NCBI GenBank assembly: GCA_013334975.1
Contig: JAAXWL010000008.1
Span: 1-49,736, forward strand
Source: Chlorobiaceae bacterium
GTDB lineage: Bacteria > Bacteroidota > Chlorobiia > Chlorobiales > Chlorobiaceae
Direction: 5' to 3'
Length of the DNA: 49,736 bases
Shown: positions 44,297 to 49,736 of the stretch, in pieces
How positions within the stretch are numbered: position 1 is the stretch's first letter
How the letters are laid out: the number at the start of each line of letters is the position of its first letter
The notes under the pieces: generated by a model
What the model was told of the DNA's origin: nothing
What the model saw: the letters and a program-made list of their open reading frames with translations, nothing else
Databases searched by the model: none
Position numbers and translations under genes: made by a program

Positions 44297-46237
44297 ATGA
44301 TCAACCTGAACGCGGGCGCGCCAAGGGGGCCCCTTGCAGAACAATGGAGCTCCTACAAGGCCAACTGCAAGCTGGTCAATCCGAACAACAAGCGCAAACT
44401 CGACATCATCGTGGTAGGCACAGGCCTGGCCGGTGCGTCGGCAGCCGCTACTCTCGGACAGCTCGGCTACAACGTCAAATCTTTCTGTTATCAGGATACG
44501 CCGCGCAGGGCGCACAGCATTGCCGCCCAGGGGGGCATCAATGCCGCGAAAAACTATCAGAACGACGGCGATAACGTTTTCCGTCTGTTCTACGACACCA
44601 TCAAGGGGGGAGACTATCGGGCCAGAGAGTCGAACGTGTATCGGCTGGCCTCGATAAGCCCTGAAATCATCGACCTTTGTGTCGCACAGGGAGTGCCTTT
44701 CGCCCGCGAGTACGGCGGATTGCTGGCTAACCGCTCCTTTGGCGGCACCCAGGTGTCGAGAACCTTCTATGCCCGTGGTCAGACCGGCCAGCAGCTTCTC
44801 ATCGGAGCATACAGCGCCCTGAGTCGCCAGATAGCCGAGGGTACCGTGAAGCTTTACAACCGTCGCGACGTGCTCGACATCGTCGTCATCGATGGAAAAG
44901 CCAGAGGGGTTATCGCCCGTAACCTGGTGACCGGCGAGCTTGAACGCCACTCTGCTCATGCGGTGGTGCTTGCCTCCGGCGGTTACGGCAACGTCTTCTA
45001 CCTTTCGACCAACGCGATGGGCTCGAACGTCACCCCGGCCTGGAGCGCCTACAAAAAGGGGGCACTCTTCGCCAATCCCTGTTTCACACAGATTCATCCC
45101 ACCTGTATCCCCGTGCATGGCGAGTTCCAGTCGAAGCTGACGCTCATGAGCGAAAGCCTCCGGAACGATGGCCGGATATGGGTGCCCAAAGAGAAAGAGG
45201 ACGCCGAACAGCTTCGCCAGAAAAAGATCATTCCGGAACAGATTCACGAATCGAAGCGCGATTACTATCTCGAACGTCGCTACCCGGCCTTCGGCAACCT
45301 GGTACCCCGTGATGTCGCATCGAGGGCGGCCAAGGAGCGCTGCGACGAAGGCTATGGCGTCGGCACCAGTGGCCGGGCGGTCTTTCTCGACTTCAGCGAC
45401 TCGATTAACCGTCTCGGAGTCGAAGCCATCTCCGCACGGTACGGGAACCTCTTCCAGATGTATGAACGGATCGTCGATGACAATCCCTACCAGACGCCGA
45501 TGATGATCTATCCTGCGGTACACTACACCATGGGGGGCCTCTGGGTTGATTACGAGCTGATGACCACCGTTCCAGGGCTCTACTCGATCGGCGAGTGCAA
45601 CTTCTCGGATCATGGCGCCAACCGTCTCGGCGCATCTGCACTGATGCAGGGGCTTGCCGACGGCTATTTCGTTCTGCCTTACACCATCTCGGCCTATCTC
45701 TCAAACGAGATTCATACGCCAGCCATCCAGACAACCCTGCCGGAGTTCCACAGCGCCATCCAGGGGGTCAGCGATCGTATCGATCAGCTCAGGAACACCA
45801 AAGGAAAAACTTCGGTCGATCATTTCCACAAGAAACTTGGCAAAATTATGTGGGAGTACTGCGGTATGTCCCGAAGCGAGGCCGGCCTGCAAAGTGCCCT
45901 CGGCATGATTGGAGAGCTGAAAGAGGAGTTCATCTCCGACGTCAGGGTTCCAGGAGGCATGAAGGAGTACAACCCCGAACTGGAGAAGGCATGGCGCGTC
46001 CAGGACTTCATTGAACTCGGTGATCTGATGGTGCGCGACGCACTGCAACGCAAAGAGTCATGCGGAGGCCACTTCCGGGAAGAGTCCCAGACTTCCGACG
46101 GCGAAGCGCTTCGAGACGATGAAAAATTCGCTTACGTCGCGGCCTGGCAATACAAAGGCAACAGCGCGGAACCCGCAATGCATCGTGAAGAGCTTCGATT
46201 CGACACGGTCAAACCATCCCAACGCTCTTACAAATAA
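44297..46237 (+). CDS. sdhA: Succinate dehydrogenase/fumarate reductase flavoprotein subunit
   Basis: The 646-residue FAD subunit that oxidises succinate or reduces fumarate on the cytoplasmic side; in green sulfur bacteria the fumarate-reducing direction serves the reductive TCA cycle. [17 protein letters not shown] is the FAD loop, [14 protein letters not shown] holds the His that usually binds FAD covalently, and [28 protein letters not shown] and the [10 protein letters not shown] active-site Arg region are present. ATG 44297 has no clear ribosome site. sdhB begins 9 bases after its stop. Confidence 0.96.
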   Translation: MINLNAGAPRGPLAEQWSSYKANCKLVNPNNKRKLDIIVVGTGLAGASAAATLGQLGYNVKSFCYQDTPRRAHSIAAQGGINAAKNYQNDGDNVFRLFYDTIKGGDYRARESNVYRLASISPEIIDLCVAQGVPFAREYGGLLANRSFGGTQVSRTFYARGQTGQQLLIGAYSALSRQIAEGTVKLYNRRDVLDIVVIDGKARGVIARNLVTGELERHSAHAVVLASGGYGNVFYLSTNAMGSNVTPAWSAYKKGALFANPCFTQIHPTCIPVHGEFQSKLTLMSESLRNDGRIWVPKEKEDAEQLRQKKIIPEQIHESKRDYYLERRYPAFGNLVPRDVASRAAKERCDEGYGVGTSGRAVFLDFSDSINRLGVEAISARYGNLFQMYERIVDDNPYQTPMMIYPAVHYTMGGLWVDYELMTTVPGLYSIGECNFSDHGANRLGASALMQGLADGYFVLPYTISAYLSNEIHTPAIQTTLPEFHSAIQGVSDRIDQLRNTKGKTSVDHFHKKLGKIMWEYCGMSRSEAGLQSALGMIGELKEEFISDVRVPGGMKEYNPELEKAWRVQDFIELGDLMVRDALQRKESCGGHFREESQTSDGEALRDDEKFAYVAAWQYKGNSAEPAMHREELRFDTVKPSQRSYK

Positions 46238-46246
46238 ACGGCGAAC

Positions 46247-47020
46247 ATGAATTTCACCCTGAAGATATGGCGTCAGAAAAACGCCGCAGACAAAGGAGGG
46301 CTGGTTACTTACACGGTCGGGGATATCTCTGCCGACAGCTCTTTTTTTGAGATGCTCGACCAGCTCAACCAGTTGCTCATCGGCAAGGGGGAAGATCCGG
46401 TCTCCTTTGATCACGACTGCCGCGAAGGCATCTGCGGCACCTGCAGCCTCTACATCAATGGACGACCTCATGGACCTCTGAAAGGAACAACCACCTGTCA
46501 GTTGCACATGCGCTCGTTCAGGAACGGCGAAACCATTTTCGTTGAACCCTGGCGTTGCGGGGCCTTTCCGGTCATCAAGGATCTTATCGTTGACCGGAGC
46601 GCCTTCGACAAGATCATCCAGGCTGGCGGATATGTCTCGATCAACTCCGGAGGCATTCCCGACGCCAACACCATTGCCGTCCCCAAGCCTAATGCCGATG
46701 CCGCCTTTGATGCGGCGGCCTGTATCGGTTGCGGAGCCTGCGTCGCCTCCTGCCCAAATGCGTCCGCAACCCTTTTTGTTGCAGCCAAGGTCTCCCATCT
46801 CGCGCTGCTGCCGCAGGGCAGGGTCGAGGGTGAACGGCGCGTCAGGAAGATGGTTGAAACCATGGATCACCTTGGATTCGGCAATTGCAGCAACACCTAC
46901 GCCTGCGAAGCCGAGTGCCCCAAAGAGATCACCGTTGCCAACATCGCCCGTATGAACCGCGAATTCCTCGCAGCAAAACTCTTCGCCGACAAAGAGAAGC
47001 AGGTCAGCTTCTCACTGTAG
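46247..47020 (+). CDS. sdhB: Succinate dehydrogenase/fumarate reductase iron-sulfur subunit
   Basis: The 257-residue electron-transfer subunit. The N-terminal [2Fe-2S] ligands are in [20 protein letters not shown] with TTCQLHM; the C-terminal ferredoxin domain has [15 protein letters not shown] and [15 protein letters not shown] for the [4Fe-4S] and [3Fe-4S] clusters. It is shaped like the Bacteroides/Chlorobium branch of SdhB. Ends before a hairpin terminator. Confidence 0.96.
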   Translation: MNFTLKIWRQKNAADKGGLVTYTVGDISADSSFFEMLDQLNQLLIGKGEDPVSFDHDCREGICGTCSLYINGRPHGPLKGTTTCQLHMRSFRNGETIFVEPWRCGAFPVIKDLIVDRSAFDKIIQAGGYVSINSGGIPDANTIAVPKPNADAAFDAAACIGCGACVASCPNASATLFVAAKVSHLALLPQGRVEGERRVRKMVETMDHLGFGNCSNTYACEAECPKEITVANIARMNREFLAAKLFADKEKQVSFSL

Positions 47021-47047
47021 CTCAAGCGCTTGTCCGGAGACGTTCTT

Positions 47048-47126
47048 CATCGAAATCGGCATCGAAATCGAATTCTGACAACGACAAGGTATTTTTGTAG
47101 GGGCGGTTCGTGAACCGCCCTTTTTC
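47048..47126 (+). repeat. Composite ATCG/GGGGCGGTTC repeat, copy A, serving as terminator after sdhB
   Basis: CATCGAAATCGGCATCGAAA leads into TCGAATTCTGACAACGACAA and then GTAGGGGCGGTTCGTGAACC. GGGCGGTTC (47101-47109) pairs with GAACCGCCC (47112-47120) and TTTTT follows, so it works as the sdhCAB terminator. A close copy in the same orientation lies at 48781-48875, after the amylase gene. Confidence 0.75.
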
Positions 47127-47304
47127 TTGTGCTCCCCGACTTGCTCCATCCGGCAATCTCCTCTTTGCTGTTGATGAAGAATCTTCCCTTTGAAATGAAA
47201 GTTTTGCACGTTCTTTACACGGCATTTTTGTATTATTCGAGTGAAACAAGAGAATATTCAGTCTATCATTTCAGCAGACCGCACCAATAAACAGAGGAGG
47301 AGAC

Positions 47305-48747
47305 GTGGCACAGCTCAGAGGAACCATGATGCAGACATTTCACTGGTACTCGCCGAACGACGGCAGTTTCTGGAACGAGTGGGCCGGGCGTATGCCGGAG
47401 TTACAGAAAAAAGGATTTACCGCCCTTTGGTTGCCCCCGGCCTACAAGGGGATGAGTGGCACCTGGGATGTCGGATACGGCGTGTATGACCTCTTCGACT
47501 GCGGTGAATTCGACCAGAAAGGCACCGTTCGCACCAAGTACGGCCTGAAAGCGGAGTACCGGAAGTGCATCGACGCGGCACATGCTGAAGGGATTCAGGT
47601 CTATGCCGATGTGGTGGTGAACCACAAGATGGGGGCAGACGACAAGCAGTGGATCGATAACGTCATCATCGTTGACCCCTATAACCGGAACCAGGCCATC
47701 AGTAATTATCATCACAAAGAGCTGTGGGCCCACTTTTCCTTTCCCGGCCGGGGCGATGCCCATTCAAGCATGACGTGGGACTGGTGGCATTTCGACGCAA
47801 CCAAAGAGGATGGAAACATCTACAAACTGAAAGACAAACATTTTGAAACTCATGTCGATTCAGAAAACGTCAATTACGACTTTCTTATGGGTTGCGATCT
47901 GGACTTCAGTCATGAACAGGTACGAGGCGAGGTGCATTACTGGGGAAAATGGTCTCTCGACACCTTTGGTATGGACGGATTCCGTATCGACGCAGTCAAG
48001 CACATCCGCTCCTTCTTCTTCAGAGAGTGGCTCGATGACATGCGTAACCACGCACAGAAAAACCTTTTTGCTGTCGGTGAATATTGGTCGTCCGATCTTG
48101 GCCGCCTCCGGCACTACATCGACGATACCGAAGGCCGGATGCACCTCTTCGACGTACCACTACACTACAACTTCCATCACGCATCGAAATCGGGCTCCGG
48201 TTACGACATGGGCGCCCTCCTGAACAACACGCTGATGAAGGAAAATCCGATGCTCGCCGTGACCCTGGTTGAAAACCACGACACCCAGCCACTGCAAAGC
48301 CTCGAAACCGTCGTCGAACCCTGGTTCAAGCCGCTGGCCTATGCCATCATCCTCCTGCGTGACGAAGGCTACCCCTGCGTCTTTGCCGCCGACTACGACG
48401 GAGCCTCATACGAAGACATGGGGTACCAGATAGATCTGGCCTCACACCAGTGGATGATCGACCTGTTCATGGAAGCGAGACAGAGCTGCACCTTCGGCCA
48501 GCGCCGCGACTACTTCGATCACAACCACACCATCGGCTGGACATTCAGCGGCGACAGCGACCACAAGAGCATGGCCGTCATCATGACCAACGCCGGAGAC
48601 GACACGAAATGGATGGAAACTGGCAGAGCAAACACCACCTACCGCGACCAGACCCGGCACATCGAAGAGCCCATCCAGTCGAACGAACACGGCTGGGCCC
48701 CCTTCAGAACACTCGGCGGCAAAGTCTCCGTCTGGGTTGAGGCGTAA
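47305..48747 (+). CDS. amyA: Cytoplasmic alpha-amylase (GH13)
   Basis: A 480-residue GH13 enzyme without a signal peptide, so it acts on intracellular glycogen or maltodextrins. The order of conserved regions is YADVVVNHKMGA (I), GFRIDAVKHI with nucleophile Asp229 (II), VGEYW with acid/base Glu259 (III) and VENHDTQP with Asp326 (IV). MMQTFHWYSPNDGSFWNE and the overall length match bacterial AmyA. The start is GTG 47305 behind GGAGGAG. Flanked by direct copies of a composite repeat, consistent with arrival or movement as a unit. Confidence 0.94.
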   Translation: MAQLRGTMMQTFHWYSPNDGSFWNEWAGRMPELQKKGFTALWLPPAYKGMSGTWDVGYGVYDLFDCGEFDQKGTVRTKYGLKAEYRKCIDAAHAEGIQVYADVVVNHKMGADDKQWIDNVIIVDPYNRNQAISNYHHKELWAHFSFPGRGDAHSSMTWDWWHFDATKEDGNIYKLKDKHFETHVDSENVNYDFLMGCDLDFSHEQVRGEVHYWGKWSLDTFGMDGFRIDAVKHIRSFFFREWLDDMRNHAQKNLFAVGEYWSSDLGRLRHYIDDTEGRMHLFDVPLHYNFHHASKSGSGYDMGALLNNTLMKENPMLAVTLVENHDTQPLQSLETVVEPWFKPLAYAIILLRDEGYPCVFAADYDGASYEDMGYQIDLASHQWMIDLFMEARQSCTFGQRRDYFDHNHTIGWTFSGDSDHKSMAVIMTNAGDDTKWMETGRANTTYRDQTRHIEEPIQSNEHGWAPFRTLGGKVSVWVEA

Positions 48748-49100
48748 CCCGCCTTACGGTGTTGGATAAAGCAAGATTTTCATCGGTATCGGTATCCAAA
48801 TCGGTATCCAAATCGAATTCCGACAACGACAACGAAGCGGGATCTTTGTAGGGGCGGTTCGCGAACCGCCCCTATGGAATAAAGCAGATTATTGGTTGTC
48901 TTGTAGGGGCAACCCCCCGTGGTTGCCCGCATTGCCGTGGTGGTGGAATCGTCGTGATTTGAGTATGTTCTTCTATTGGTACTCCCCCATAAGCAAAGTC
49001 ATGATGTGTCTATAACTCTCCTTGCTATGTTGGTTTGTGATTTCCGGTCATAAAGGTTGTGCAATTCGCTTTTGTTTTATAGCCATAACGTTATCTGACA
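48748..49100. repeat. Repeat-rich spacer: composite repeat copy B, palindrome and REP-like hairpin
   Basis: 48781-48875 repeats the 47048 unit (ATCGAATTCCGACAACGACA, then TTTGTAGGGGCGGTTCG). Within it 48849-48874 is a 26-base perfect palindrome (arms TAGGGGCGGTTCG). At 48903-48930 another hairpin has GGGCAACC/GGTTGCCC arms in the frequent GTAGGGGC...GCCC form known from many bacterial genomes. 48940-49100 shows nothing recognisable and is AT-richer towards the next gene. Confidence 0.7.
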
Positions 49101-49736
49101 ATGAATACAGATACTTCTCCGGCCTCATATCCGGATATTCCTGATGATGCGCTGGTTATTTTTATCGGTCATAGTGATGACGCTAACGAAGAGGCGCAAG
49201 CTGTTCTGAGCTTGGAGTCGAAGCTTGAAAGAACATTCCGTGAATATCTTGCTTTGTCAGGAGGGGATTGCGGATTTCAAAGTCTTTGGTTATGGGAGTG
49301 GAACAAGGATGCTTCTTCCAGACCAGGAGGCCAGCAGACAGTCGTTGCTCCTGTACTGTCTCAGGCAAAGATCGGCTTGTTTGTTCTCAAGGAGCGGATT
49401 GGAGCAGTTACCTGGGATGAACTTGAAACCATGCGAGAGAGAAGCAAAACTGAACATTTGCAACTTCTTGCATTTTTCCCGGAAGAACCCCCAAAATCTC
49501 TCAAGCTCGGAACCAGTAAAAAAGATGCGTCACAATGGCTTGAGGTGCTTACAAAGCGTGATGAACTATCCGGCAACTGGGTAAATCCCGGTGCAGCCTC
49601 AGTGACCCCTCTTGAACAGTACAGAGACTGCGAGCATCTCAAAACAATTGCATTTGAGCGATTGTCTAAAGCAATACATGCTGTTCTTTGTGAGCAATCA
49701 AAACCGTTAAAACGACGGAAATATTCTCATTTCTCC
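49101..49736 (+). CDS. N-terminus of a TIR/DUF4062-like effector-domain protein (partial, runs off the window)
   Basis: An uninterrupted frame of 212 codons from ATG 49101 to the window end. It begins MNTDTSPASYPDIPDDALVI and continues FIGHSDDANEEAQAVLSLES, WLWEWNKD, PGGQQTVVAPVLSQAKIGLF, and LKERIGAVTWDELETM. A beta strand with FIGHS, a Ser/Asp-rich loop, and QQTVV...AKIGLFVLK-ERIGAVTWDELE recall TIR-like and DUF4062-like domains that precede NTPase or repeat domains in defence proteins. Residues 130-212 look helical. The C-terminal part and any ATPase lie outside, so function is inferred only from fold likeness. Open frame length and codon use support a real gene. Confidence 0.6.
   Translation, partial: MNTDTSPASYPDIPDDALVIFIGHSDDANEEAQAVLSLESKLERTFREYLALSGGDCGFQSLWLWEWNKDASSRPGGQQTVVAPVLSQAKIGLFVLKERIGAVTWDELETMRERSKTEHLQLLAFFPEEPPKSLKLGTSKKDASQWLEVLTKRDELSGNWVNPGAASVTPLEQYRDCEHLKTIAFERLSKAIHAVLCEQSKPLKRRKYSHFS

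Noticed and set aside
44288-45613. Long minus-strand open frame (441 codons) opposite sdhA
   Set aside because: It is a shadow of the high-GC sdhA codons; the translation shows no domain and sdhA is unmistakable on the other strand.
1-49736. CRISPR array or complete insertion sequence
   Set aside because: No regularly spaced identical repeats and no transposase-like protein were found in the window; the repeats present are few and diverged.

Overview
The window looks like a chromosomal segment of a green sulfur bacterium (Chlorobiaceae; Chlorobium, Chlorobaculum or Prosthecochloris type). The strongest marker is an intact bchU, the bacteriochlorophyllide C-20 methyltransferase of chlorosome pigment synthesis. 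A peptidoglycan/division cluster, an isolated Fo-ATPase operon, a menaquinone-type succinate dehydrogenase and a deoxyhypusine-synthase-like gene agree with this. No phage module, complete insertion sequence or CRISPR array was seen.

Layout. 1-12217: dcw cluster, all on +, murE(end)-murF-mraY-murD-ftsW-murG-murC-murB-ftsQ-ftsA-ftsZ, mostly joined by 4-base ATGA overlaps and closed by a strong terminator. 12403-15839: CoA-transferase/hydrolase, a shared bidirectional terminator, then bchU and pgeF on -. 15840-18300: AT-rich accessory stretch with an unrecognised two-repeat protein and a decayed XRE-ImmA/PIN-type cassette. 18591-23211: galE, the Fo part of ATP synthase (atpZ-like, atpI-like, atpB, atpE, atpF) plus atpH, then tRNA-Ala(CGC). 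23464-28424: BamD-like lipoprotein and nadD (+) facing a trpS-HAD-argS operon (-). 28670-30559: SRP RNA, deoxyhypusine-synthase-like protein, transaldolase.

30560-43481 is an accessory region: a broken dinD next to a four-helix-bundle gene bracketed by purine-rich inverted repeats, a radical SAM/SPASM-methyltransferase pair of unknown product, DUF6194, an MDR oxidoreductase, a ferredoxin-nitroreductase fusion flanked by two copies of an ATCG-rich repeat, alpha/beta hydrolases, DinB, SEC-C and DUF1801 proteins, RlpA, a PagL-like lipid A deacylase and a cyclase. 43573-48747 returns to metabolism with sdhCAB and a cytoplasmic alpha-amylase set between direct repeats. The window ends inside an open reading frame whose N-terminus resembles TIR/DUF4062-type effector domains, possibly the start of a defence gene.

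How the parts fit: the first cluster makes lipid II (MurC, MurD, MurF, MraY, MurG, with MurB making UDP-MurNAc) and builds the divisome (FtsW, FtsQ, FtsA, FtsZ). The Fo and delta genes make the membrane half of ATP synthase, so the remaining F1 genes must lie elsewhere. The most unusual sequence facts are a MurB without its usual catalytic motifs, an ArgRS whose HIGH motif reads TIGR, an FtsZ with two C-terminal peptide motifs, and several dispersed repeat families.
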